Of a stretch of 25,397 nucleotides of DNA, positions 1 to 7,269 are shown piece after piece (the first letter of the stretch is position 1; the number at the start of each line of letters is the position of its first letter). The translations under genes were made by a program, and so were the position numbers. This DNA is from an uncultured Gammaproteobacteria bacterium (lineage in GTDB: Bacteria > Pseudomonadota > Gammaproteobacteria > Rariloculales > Rariloculaceae). The stretch lies in the NCBI GenBank assembly GCA_946887385.1, contig CAMPKU010000028.1, positions 1 to 25,397 of the forward strand. Reading direction: 5' to 3'. A model generated the notes under the pieces. It was not told the origin of the DNA. It made no database searches and worked only from the letters and a program-made list of their open reading frames with translations.

Positions 1-62
1 GCGGTGGCGGTCGCGGCGGTTTCGGCGGTGGTGGCGGCGGCGGCTACGGCCGGCGCTACTAG
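1..62 (+). CDS. C-terminal Gly-rich tail of a probable RNA-binding protein (partial)
   Basis: Only the last 19 codons and a TAG stop (60-62) are in the window. The tail is nearly all glycine with interspersed Arg, Phe and Tyr (GGGRGGF, then a run of Gly, then YGRRY). RGG/GYG tails of this kind end bacterial RRM-type RNA-binding proteins and some cold-shock or DEAD-box proteins. An RRM protein is the most likely, given the strong terminator just downstream and the small basic protein that follows. The folded domain lies outside the window, so the family cannot be confirmed. Confidence 0.55.
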   Translation, partial: GGGRGGFGGGGGGGYGRRY

Positions 63-90
63 CACCTTCTCGAACGATCGAGATCTCAAT

Positions 91-133
91 GCCCAGCGTG
101 CCGGCTTAGGCCGCACGCTGGGCTTCTTTTTTT
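91..133 (+). terminator. Rho-independent terminator
   Basis: A perfect 11-bp stem (GCCCAGCGTGC at 91-101 with GCACGCTGGGC at 113-123) closes an 11-nt loop. It is followed at once by a T-rich tract with only one interruption, about 124-133. This is a textbook intrinsic terminator for the gene ending at 62. It separates that gene from the small gene starting at 150. Confidence 0.92.
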
Positions 134-149
134 AGCAGGGACTAGCGCT

Positions 150-434
150 ATGTCAGGCTTCAAGACGCAGTCGAAGCGTCATCGCGAGCTCGCGAAGCTC
201 AACAAACGCCGCGCCAAGGACGAGAAGCGCGCGTTGCGTAAGGCTGAGCGATCCGCGTCGGCGAGCGACGCGCCCGTCGTGGCGCCGGCACCGGTCGCGG
301 TGGTCACCAAGCCGCCGGTCACGCCCCGCTATGGCATGCCGGCACCCGTTCCGGAGCGCAAGCCGCTCACCTTCGCGGAAGCCGTCGAGCGCTGGAAGGC
401 CACCAAGGTCGTGAAAACGAAGACGCGCGGCTGA
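150..434 (+). CDS. Small highly basic protein of unknown function
   Basis: This 94-residue protein has an N-terminal third dominated by Lys and Arg (residues 5-34, including KRHRELAKLNKRR and KRALRKAERS) that should form a charged amphipathic helix. An Ala/Pro/Val-rich, probably disordered linker follows (35-70), and then a short helical C-terminus with FAEAVERWKATK. There is no signal peptide or membrane segment. The helix composition resembles ribosome- or RNA-associated small proteins. The gene lies directly downstream of a Gly-rich protein's terminator, so it is separately transcribed or served by read-through. The Shine-Dalgarno is weak (AGCAGGG about 11 nt upstream). I do not recognise a named family; an RNA-related role is inference from charge and position. 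Confidence 0.7.
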   Translation: MSGFKTQSKRHRELAKLNKRRAKDEKRALRKAERSASASDAPVVAPAPVAVVTKPPVTPRYGMPAPVPERKPLTFAEAVERWKATKVVKTKTRG

Positions 435-685
435 CGCGCCTTTAGTCGCGACGCCGTCGGACCGTCGCGCAACTCTCCTCTCCAACTCGGCCTTTTGCGC
501 CGCTCACCCCCAGGATTTGGCCGCCGTCCGCTCGCCGTCGAGCGCCGCGCTCAGGGCCGCGGGTGAGACGATCGGCCATGCCGCGACACTTCATCCAGGC
601 GATTGCGTGCGCTCGCGGGTTTGGCGCAGGCCGTGCCCTATGAGAAGCTCGCTCCGCGCCGCCGGAGCCGTATTGGGAGAAGGGG

Positions 686-3600
686 ATGACCGCCGGAGTA
701 ACCGACCGCGCACGCGCCGTTCGGGCGCTGCTCGCGGCCTGGATGATGGCCGCAGCGGGCGCGCACGCGCAGCCGCCTGCGATGCCGCTCCGTGCGAATG
801 AGACTCTGCAAGCCGTACACGGCGCAACCGATCGCTTCCGCTACGCCCTCGACGTGGAGGATGCGGGGCCGTTCTTGCTGCGCGTCGAGCAACGCGGCCT
901 CGATCTCGTCGTGACCGTCGAGTCGCCGAACGGCGCAACCGAATCCTATAACTCGCCGCTCGTTCGCGACGGCAGCGAGTGGGTGCTGATCGACCGGCCG
1001 GGCCGCTATGGCGTGGAGGTGCGTTCCGAGGAGCACACGGGCGCGGGCGGCGGCCACGCGATCTCGTTGCGGCGCTTGCCCACGGGCGTCGACGCGCGCG
1101 AGCTCGACGCCTGGAACGCAATGGCGGCCGGCGAGGCCGCGAACTTCGCCGGCGGCGAAGCCGCCTGGGCGCGTTCGGCCGAAGCCTACGACACCGCGGC
1201 GCAACTCTGGGACGCGCTCGGGCGCTCGCGCGAGCGCGCGGACGCGCTGTTCGGTGCCGCATCGGTGCGCTATTGGCAGCTCTACGAGTGGGCTTTAGCG
1301 GCGGAGCGCGCCGCCGAAGCGGCGGCCGTCTACGTAACGCTGGGCGAGGCGGCGCTCGCCGCGAACGCGCGCCATTTGCAAGGGGCATCGCTCGTGGAGC
1401 AGGCGCTCGAGGCCGGCCAGAGCGCCACCGAAGCCGGCATCTCGCCGGAGTCCGCAGCGCTGTTCGCCACGGCGCTGCAATTGTTCGAGCAGGCGCGCGC
1501 CGTGCACGAGCAGCTCGGCAACGTCTACGACCTCGGGCTCGTCGTGAACAATATCGGCTACACATACTTCAGCATGGGCGAGCTTGTGCGCGCCCGCGGC
1601 TACTACGACGAAGCGGCCGTGCTGCTTGGCGGCGTCGACGAATGGACATTCGAGGCGTACGCGTTGCAGAACATCGCCGTGCTCGACGCGGAGGCCGGCG
1701 AGCTCGTGAGCGCCGCCGCGGCGTTCGCTCGGATCCTGGAGCTGCTGCCGGCCAGCAAGCCGGCCAATCGCGCCAACGTTCTCGATAACCTGGGTGCCAC
1801 GCAACGCTTGCTCGGCGACACCGAGCAAGCGCTGCAAGCGTTCACGACCGCGCTCGCGCTGCAGCGGGACGTGCACGATGCGCCGGGCGTGGGCCGGTCG
1901 CTGCGGCGAATCGGCGAGACGTACTACACGCTCGGCGAGCTCGAGCTCGCGAAGCAGTATCTCGAGCAAGCGCTGCCGATCGCACTCGAGACGAACGACG
2001 GGCGCGGCCAGGAAGCGGCGCTGCGTAATCTCGGCAACGTGGCCTATCTCGAACGCGATTACGCCGCGGCGCTCGACTATCACCGGCGCGCGCTCGAGGT
2101 GGCGGCGTCGGTGCTCGATCGCGGACACTTGCAGCTCCTCGTGGCGAAAGACCTGCTTGCGCTTGGCCGCGGAGCGGAATCCGCCGCCGCCGCGGCGGCT
2201 GCCGGTGGCGTGGCGGACGACACCGGCTCGGCCGTGCTCCGCGCCGGAGCATTCAATGCCGCCGGGCGGGCCGCGCTGCTCGCGGGCAACGCGACGGCGG
2301 CGGCCACGAGCCTCGAGCGGGCGGCCGAGATTTTCGGCGGTCTTCACATGCAAGCCGAGCGGGCCGAGGCGCTGCACGGCTTGTCGCTGGCGGCGCGGGC
2401 GAACGATCGCTTCGACGCGGCGGTGGAGTACGGCGACGAAGCGCTGGGGGAGATCGAGCGCTTGCGCGAGCGCGTGGCCGACCCCGAGCTGCGCGCGTTT
2501 TTCGCAGCAGCGCGGCGCGACTACTACGACGCGCAAATCGATCTTTGGATGCGAGGCGGCGCTACCGGCGACCGCGGCGCTCGGGCGGCGCTCGAGGTTA
2601 GCGAGCGAAGCCGCGCGCGCATGACCGCGGACCTCTTGCAGGAAGCGTCCATCGAGCTGCGGCACGGCGCCGATCCCAGCCTGCTCGCGCGCGAACGCGC
2701 GCTCTACGCGCAGCTGGCCGAGCGGCGCAATCAGCGGGACCTGCTGCTCGAGAGCGCTGCGGCCGGCGACAGCGAGCTCGCCCGCATCGTTGCAGACCTC
2801 GCGGCGCTCGAGAATTCGCTGAACTTGCTCGAGATCGAGCTGCGCCGCAGCGACCCGCGGCTCGCCGACATCACGGCGCCGCAAGCGCTCACGCCCGGAG
2901 AGATGCAGGCGCAGCTCGACGACGACACGGTGCTGCTTCAGTACGCGCTCGGGCCGAACGCAAGCTACGTGTGGACGATCACGCGCGACTCCATCGCGGC
3001 CGTGCGGCTCGCCGATCGAGCGACGATCGAGGGGGCGGCGCGCGCGGCGCTCACCGGCCTGCAGCGGTATGCGCCCGGCACGGCAACGGCCGCGTCGCGC
3101 GACCTTGCGGAGCTCGGTGCGCTGGTGCTCGACCCCATCGCGAGCCGGCTCACGAAGCGGCGCATCGTGCTCGCGCTCGACGGTGCACTGCAATACGTGC
3201 CGTTCGCGGCGTTGCCGGTTCGCACCGAAGGCGGCGCTGCGGCTCGGCCGCTGCTCGACGCGCACGAGATCGTGGAGATTCCGTCGCTGTCCACCGTTGT
3301 CGTGGCGCGCCGCAACGAGGCGCCGCGTGCGAGCAAGACGCTGGCGTTGTTCGCGGACCCCGTGTTCCAGGCGTCCGATCCGCGCCTCGACGGCGCAAGC
3401 TCACAACCGCTGCTGGCGGCGGCCGGCGATCGCATGGCGCGTGCCGGCGCGCGCAGCGACCTTGGCCGCTTGCTGTCCACGGGTTACGAGGCGGAGTCGA
3501 TTGCCGCGCTCGTGCCCGAGGAGCGGCGCGTCCTCGCGCGCGGCTTTGCGGCCAATCGCGACGCCGTCTTGAGCGCGGCGCTCGCCGACTACCGCTATAT

Positions 3601-4039
3601 TCACTTCGCCACCCACGGGCTCGTCGACGCCCGTTACCCCGGGCTATCGGCGCTCGTGCTGTCGCAGTTCGATGCGCGCGGCAACCCGCGCGACGGGTTC
3701 TTGCGACTTAGCGACATCTACAATCTGAAGCTCGGCGCGGATCTCGTCGTCTTGAGTGCCTGCGATACCGCGCTCGGGCGCGACATTCGCGGCGAGGGTT
3801 TGATCGGATTGACGCAAGGCTTCATGGCGGCCGGCGCCCGCAGCCTCGTCGCAAGCTTGTGGCAGGTGCCGGACCGGGCTACCGCAGAGCTCATGAAGAC
3901 GTTTTACGGTTTCATGCTGAACGACGGCATGCGGCCCGCGGAAGCGCTGCGCGAAGCGCAGCGCAGGAGCGCGGCCCAGCCGCAGTTCCGCCATCCATAT
4001 TTTTGGGGAGGGTTCGTCCTCGTGGGAGACTGGCAATGA
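686..4039 (+). CDS. Secreted TPR-CHAT domain protein (putative caspase-like cysteine protease)
   Basis: This 1117-residue protein starts at an ATG with GGGAGA about 6 nt upstream. A Sec signal peptide covers residues 1-28, with a likely cut after AHA. A beta-rich segment (about 45-130) resembles the pre-peptidase-like domain found in exported CHAT proteins. Tetratricopeptide repeats fill about 160-590 (for example NNIGYTYFSMGELVRARGYY and LRRIGETYYTLGELELAKQY). A helical linker leads to a CHAT domain at about 735-1115. The caspase-type dyad is intact: His977 in FATHG and Cys1026 in LSACDT, with the usual C-terminal GxxFVLVG. CHAT is a clan CD peptidase fold, and TPRs usually bind partners or gate activity. 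The signal peptide places it in the periplasm or outside, unlike the cytosolic TPR-CHAT of type III-E CRISPR. It is the first of five co-directional genes and overlaps the next by 4 nt. Substrate unknown. Confidence 0.93.
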   Translation: MTAGVTDRARAVRALLAAWMMAAAGAHAQPPAMPLRANETLQAVHGATDRFRYALDVEDAGPFLLRVEQRGLDLVVTVESPNGATESYNSPLVRDGSEWVLIDRPGRYGVEVRSEEHTGAGGGHAISLRRLPTGVDARELDAWNAMAAGEAANFAGGEAAWARSAEAYDTAAQLWDALGRSRERADALFGAASVRYWQLYEWALAAERAAEAAAVYVTLGEAALAANARHLQGASLVEQALEAGQSATEAGISPESAALFATALQLFEQARAVHEQLGNVYDLGLVVNNIGYTYFSMGELVRARGYYDEAAVLLGGVDEWTFEAYALQNIAVLDAEAGELVSAAAAFARILELLPASKPANRANVLDNLGATQRLLGDTEQALQAFTTALALQRDVHDAPGVGRSLRRIGETYYTLGELELAKQYLEQALPIALETNDGRGQEAALRNLGNVAYLERDYAAALDYHRRALEVAASVLDRGHLQLLVAKDLLALGRGAESAAAAAAAGGVADDTGSAVLRAGAFNAAGRAALLAGNATAAATSLERAAEIFGGLHMQAERAEALHGLSLAARANDRFDAAVEYGDEALGEIERLRERVADPELRAFFAAARRDYYDAQIDLWMRGGATGDRGARAALEVSERSRARMTADLLQEASIELRHGADPSLLARERALYAQLAERRNQRDLLLESAAAGDSELARIVADLAALENSLNLLEIELRRSDPRLADITAPQALTPGEMQAQLDDDTVLLQYALGPNASYVWTITRDSIAAVRLADRATIEGAARAALTGLQRYAPGTATAASRDLAELGALVLDPIASRLTKRRIVLALDGALQYVPFAALPVRTEGGAAARPLLDAHEIVEIPSLSTVVVARRNEAPRASKTLALFADPVFQASDPRLDGASSQPLLAAAGDRMARAGARSDLGRLLSTGYEAESIAALVPEERRVLARGFAANRDAVLSAALADYRYIHFATHGLVDARYPGLSALVLSQFDARGNPRDGFLRLSDIYNLKLGADLVVLSACDTALGRDIRGEGLIGLTQGFMAAGARSLVASLWQVPDRATAELMKTFYGFMLNDGMRPAEALREAQRRSAAQPQFRHPYFWGGFVLVGDWQ

Positions 4040-4575
4040 AGCAACGTTCTATCCGTGTTCTCGGCTTGGCAAGCGCGGGCGCGCTCATCGTCGGCTGTGC
4101 CGTGCTGCCGACGCCCGATCCGCGCGAGCCGGGTCCCGTGAAGGACTCGCCGGTCGTGCTGCGCGTGTGCTCGGTGGACGGTGACGGTGCGCACCTCGCG
4201 GTCGGCGATCAGGTCGAGCTCGCCACCAACCAACTCGGTCGTTTGCGAATTCGCCATCTCCCGAGCACGCAGAACCAAGCGCGCGCCTGGAACGGCGGCG
4301 AGGCCGTGCGCGTTCGCGATGCCGTGCTCGTCGAGATGCTCGACGCACGCGGACAGCGGCCGAACACACGCCGCTTCGTGCCGGTCGGCCGCTTCGACGT
4401 TCGCGTCGGCGACGCGCGCGAGCATGCGGCGTTCGACTTCCTGGCCAGCAAGGTCACCGCGCGCGTTGCCGAGCACATGTTCCGCGAGTGCATCGCAGAC
4501 GTCGGCGACGACGAAGTGATCGTGCGCGGCGTCGACGACTCGGATCTTCATGGCGGCGTGGCGCACCTGCGCTGA
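4036..4575 (+). CDS. Small predicted lipoprotein of unknown function
   Basis: This 179-residue protein has a start codon that overlaps the stop of the TPR-CHAT gene (ATGA), so translation is probably coupled. GGGAG lies 7 nt upstream. The N-terminus has Lys/Arg, a hydrophobic stretch and a lipobox (LIVG followed by Cys21), indicating lipid anchoring. The residue after the Cys is Ala, not Asp, which favours outer-membrane sorting. The mature part carries a short beta-rich segment (LRVCSVDGDGAHLAVGDQVEL), then mixed alpha/beta sequence with many Arg and Asp, and ends VAHLR. I recognise no named domain. Its position between two proteases suggests an anchor, cofactor, inhibitor or substrate for one of them; this is inference. 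It has two Cys in the mature part (about 44 and 157), which could form a disulfide. Confidence 0.85.
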   Translation: MKQRSIRVLGLASAGALIVGCAVLPTPDPREPGPVKDSPVVLRVCSVDGDGAHLAVGDQVELATNQLGRLRIRHLPSTQNQARAWNGGEAVRVRDAVLVEMLDARGQRPNTRRFVPVGRFDVRVGDAREHAAFDFLASKVTARVAEHMFRECIADVGDDEVIVRGVDDSDLHGGVAHLR

Positions 4576-4613
4576 CGTGCTCCCTTGACCGAGACGTCCG
4601 CCGCAGTGCCGTC

Positions 4614-5726
4614 ATGAGCTTGCGACGGCTCGTTGCTGCCGCGCTGGGCGCAGCGCTTTTCGCCGCGCCCGGCATCGGCGAGGACACGCTCGCCTCGAGC
4701 GCGGCACCGAACGATCCGCTGTTCGCGGCGCAATGGCCGCTCGCCAACAGCGAGCACCCGGGCGTGGGCGATGTCGGCGCCGTCGAGGCGTGGCGCTACA
4801 CGCGCGGCTCGCCCGACGTGCTCATCGCCGTGCTCGACGACGGCGTGCAGCTCGACCACCCGGATCTCGCCGCGAACATTGCAAGCCCGGGCCGCGACTT
4901 CGGCGCTCACCCGCGGGGCGCCGACGCGAGCCCGCGAACGCCCGCGGACCGGCATGGAACCGCCGTCGCGGGGGTGGTGGCGGCGCGCGGCGACAACGGC
5001 ATCGGCGTCACGGGCATCTGTCCGTTGTGCCGGATCTTGCCCATTCGCGTCGAAGGCGCCTCGAACGCGGGGCTCGCGGCCGCGTTCCGTTACGCCGTGG
5101 AGCAGGGCGCCGACGTCATCACGAATAGCTGGGGCCGCAACGAGCGGCCCGGCCTGGCCGACGACCCGGCGCTGCGCGAGGCGATCGCCTTTGCGGTGCA
5201 CTCGGGGCGCGACGGCCGCGGCACGCTCGTGATCTTCGCCGTGACGAACGACCCCATCGACGACTGCACAGACGAGCGTGCCGACGTCGTGTCGTTACCG
5301 GGCGTGCTCGCCGTCGGCGTCTCGAATCACCGCGACGAGGTCGGCGGCTCGGGCTTCGGCTCGTGTGTGGACCTCGTCGCGCCGTCGAAGCCCGCCGATC
5401 GCAGCACGGCCGGCGTGCCGACCACCGACCGTACCGGCCTCGACGGCCATACGGCGGACGACTACTACCTGAGCTTCGGCGGCACCTCGGCCGCCGCGCC
5501 GCTCGTCGCCGGCATCGCGGGGCTGCTGCTCGCGCGCCATCCCGAGCTTACGCGCGACGAGCTCGAGACCCTTCTCGAGGGCACTGCCGACAAGATCGAT
5601 CCCGCCAACGCCGGGTACGACGCGAGCGGCTTCAGCCGGCGCGCCGGCCATGGCCGCGTCAATGCCGCCCGCGCGCTGCGCAAAGGCGCGGAGCTCAACG
5701 AGCGTTCCCATGCCGTCTCGCGGTAG
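4614..5726 (+). CDS. Secreted subtilisin-family (S8) serine protease
   Basis: This 370-residue protein begins at ATG 4614, chosen because it gives a clean Sec signal peptide (residues 1-22). The in-frame sequence upstream is Arg-rich and runs back into the lipoprotein gene. The Shine-Dalgarno is poor. The S8 catalytic triad is complete: Asp75 in VLDDG, His114 in HGTAVAG, and Ser292 in GGTSAAAP. Asn212 (VTND) fits the oxyanion position. The catalytic domain covers about 35-345. There is little sequence between the signal peptide and the catalytic domain, so a classical I9 propeptide seems absent, which is unusual for a secreted subtilase. It lies 38 nt after the lipoprotein gene and 34 nt before the sigma factor gene, consistent with one operon. 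It may process an envelope target of the same pathway. Confidence 0.93.
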   Translation: MSLRRLVAAALGAALFAAPGIGEDTLASSAAPNDPLFAAQWPLANSEHPGVGDVGAVEAWRYTRGSPDVLIAVLDDGVQLDHPDLAANIASPGRDFGAHPRGADASPRTPADRHGTAVAGVVAARGDNGIGVTGICPLCRILPIRVEGASNAGLAAAFRYAVEQGADVITNSWGRNERPGLADDPALREAIAFAVHSGRDGRGTLVIFAVTNDPIDDCTDERADVVSLPGVLAVGVSNHRDEVGGSGFGSCVDLVAPSKPADRSTAGVPTTDRTGLDGHTADDYYLSFGGTSAAAPLVAGIAGLLLARHPELTRDELETLLEGTADKIDPANAGYDASGFSRRAGHGRVNAARALRKGAELNERSHAVSR

Positions 5727-5760
5727 CATCGCCTGGGGCGAGTGGAGAGGGTGTGAGGGC

Positions 5761-6372
5761 GTGGCCGAACGGTCGGACACCGAGCGGGAGCCGGAAATAG
5801 CGGCGGACCTGGTGGCGCGCATCGGCCGTGGCCTGCGTGAGGCCGAGGAGGCGATGGCGCGCCGCTATGGGCCGGGCTTGCTTTACTTGCTGAAGCGGCG
5901 CACGCGCGACGCGGAGCTTGCGCTCGATTTGCGGCAGGACACCTTGCGCGTGGCCATCGAGAAGCTGCGCAGCTCGTCGCTCGACGAGCCCGCGCACCTC
6001 GCGGCGTACTTGCGCGGCGTGGCGCTGAATCTTTGGATCGCTCACCAGCGCAAGTCCGTCCGCCGCGCCACGACGGCCGACTCCGACGCCGTGGAAGCCG
6101 CGGCCGACGTAGCGGAAAGCGGCCCATTCGAAAACGTGTCGCGCGTGCAGGTGCGCGCCGCCGTCGGCGCGCTGTTGGACGAGCTCGGCACGCCGCGCGA
6201 CCGCGAAATTCTCACCCGCGTCTACCTCCGCGACGAGGACAAAGACGACGTGTGCGCGGCGCTCGGCGTCGACGCCACGCACTTCAACCGCGTGCTATTT
6301 CGGGCCAAGCAGCGCTTCCGCGAGCTGTTGGTCCGGGCCGACCGCAGGAACAAGCTGCGGCTCGTCGGGTGA
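5761..6372 (+). CDS. ECF-type RNA polymerase sigma factor
   Basis: This 203-residue protein is assigned GTG 5761 as start because GGAGAGG (5744-5750) lies 10 nt upstream. An in-frame ATG at 5710 would overlap the subtilase gene and is the alternative. Region sigma2 is at about 30-100 (RRYGPGLLYLLKRRTRDAEL, then AAYLRGVALNLWIAHQRK). A variable linker follows, and sigma4 with a helix-turn-helix is at about 133-190 (TPRDREILTRVYLRDEDK, then VCAALGVDATHFNRVLFRAK). There is no sigma1.1 or sigma3, as expected for ECF factors. Its gene sits between a secreted protease and a membrane anti-sigma factor, so it probably turns an envelope signal into transcription. Target promoters are unknown. The group within the ECF classification cannot be assigned by eye. 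Confidence 0.88.
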   Translation: MAERSDTEREPEIAADLVARIGRGLREAEEAMARRYGPGLLYLLKRRTRDAELALDLRQDTLRVAIEKLRSSSLDEPAHLAAYLRGVALNLWIAHQRKSVRRATTADSDAVEAAADVAESGPFENVSRVQVRAAVGALLDELGTPRDREILTRVYLRDEDKDDVCAALGVDATHFNRVLFRAKQRFRELLVRADRRNKLRLVG

Positions 6373-6404
6373 GATAAACGGACGCGCCGCGGCAGTATCT
6401 CGAC

Positions 6405-7094
6405 ATGGACCCGCACCAGATGCACAGCTCTGACCTCATCGAGCGCTATCTTCAAGGCCGGCTATCGCCGGCCGAGGAGCAATCGTTCGAGGAGGCCTAT
6501 CTCGCCGATCCGGCGCTTCTTCAAGAGGTGCAGCTCGCGGAGCGGCTGCGCGAGGGCCTCAAGGATTGGGCGGATGTACAGGAAGCGCCGCGTCCCGCCG
6601 CGCGTTCGGGCTGGCTTGCGCGCGCAGGCTCGCCGCACTACGGCATCGCGGCGTCGGTGGTGGCGGCGGTTGCGCTCGTGACGGCCGGCGCTCTCTACGT
6701 GCAGAACCAAGGGCTCGAAGCGGGTGGCGGCGGCACTGCGGCGCGGCACGCACGCGTGCTGCCGCTCATGTCGGTGCGCGGCGGCGGCGAGGCGAACACG
6801 AATGCGATCGCGGCGCCTTCGGCCGACGAGTGGACCGTGCTGCTCCTCGATACGGGCTTCGCCGACTACGACGTCTTCGGAGCCGCGCTGCTGCGCGACG
6901 GCAGCGACGAAGAGCTCCTGCGGCTCGACGGCATCGACGCCAGCGACGGCACGGTGGCCTTCGGCGTGCCCGGCAGCGCCCTGCCGCCCGGCCGCTACGA
7001 GGTTCGGCTCGAAGGCGCTCGTCGCGATTGGCCGGCGGGCCGCGCGCCCGACGAGCTGAGCCGCACTCGGCTCACCGTCAATCCCCGCCCGTAA
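6405..7094 (+). CDS. Probable single-pass anti-sigma factor
   Basis: This 229-residue protein starts 32 nt after the sigma gene. Residues 8-55 form a helical cytosolic region of the type seen in anti-sigma N-termini (LIERYLQGRLSPAEEQSFEE, then DPALLQEVQLAERLREGL). One transmembrane helix spans about 79-99, and the C-terminal 130 residues should be periplasmic. This part has a Gly-rich linker and a beta-rich segment (for example WTVLLLDTGF and GRYEVRLEG). The protein has no cysteine, so it cannot be a zinc-binding ZAS anti-sigma factor. Assignment rests on position, topology and N-terminal composition. A periplasmic domain exposed to the two upstream secreted proteases fits a proteolysis-controlled release mechanism, which is inference. 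Confidence 0.78.
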   Translation: MDPHQMHSSDLIERYLQGRLSPAEEQSFEEAYLADPALLQEVQLAERLREGLKDWADVQEAPRPAARSGWLARAGSPHYGIAASVVAAVALVTAGALYVQNQGLEAGGGGTAARHARVLPLMSVRGGGEANTNAIAAPSADEWTVLLLDTGFADYDVFGAALLRDGSDEELLRLDGIDASDGTVAFGVPGSALPPGRYEVRLEGARRDWPAGRAPDELSRTRLTVNPRP

Positions 7095-7198
7095 GCGCTC
7101 CTTCCGTTCGTTCGTCTCGCCGCTCGCTCGCCGCTCGCGGCAAGCGGTGACGTGCGCGCGACAGCCGCTAACCAATTCTTTTTCGCAAAGTGAGATGC

Positions 7199-7240
7199 GT
7201 GCCGCATTCGCGGCACTACTGCTATTACAGGGAATGCGGC
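7199..7240 (+). promoter_or_regulatory. Two mutually exclusive hairpins upstream of the diguanylate cyclase gene
   Basis: A 7-bp hairpin with a 4-nt loop (GTGCCGC at 7199-7205 with GCGGCAC at 7210-7216) shares its left arm with a longer 9-bp hairpin (GCCGCATTC at 7201-7209 with GAATGCGGC at 7232-7240). Only one can form at a time, and the second ends 17 nt before the ribosome binding site (7258-7263). This geometry fits a leader switch or translational control. The segment just upstream (about 7168-7195) is unusually AT-rich for the window and may hold a promoter. If translation began at ATG 7195, the hairpins would be coding. Confidence 0.4.
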
Positions 7241-7269
7241 GGATGTTTCGACCGCGCGAGGTAAGAACA

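Noticed and set aside
447..470. Terminator after the small basic gene (GCGACG 449-454, CGTCGC 464-469)
   Set aside because: The stem is only 6 bp with a 9-nt loop and no T-tract, which is common by chance at this GC content.
1295..3265. A 656-codon open frame on the minus strand opposite the TPR-CHAT gene
   Set aside because: It is antisense to a gene with clear domains and catalytic residues, is Arg-rich with no recognisable motif, and is expected by chance in GC-rich DNA.
686..4039. Type III-E CRISPR (Craspase) locus suggested by TPR-CHAT
   Set aside because: There is no repeat array, no gRAMP-type effector and no Csx30/Csx31, and this CHAT protein has an export signal.
7095..7269. Cyclic di-GMP riboswitch before the GGDEF gene
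   Set aside because: The conserved c-di-GMP-I core sequences are not visible; only two alternative hairpins are seen.
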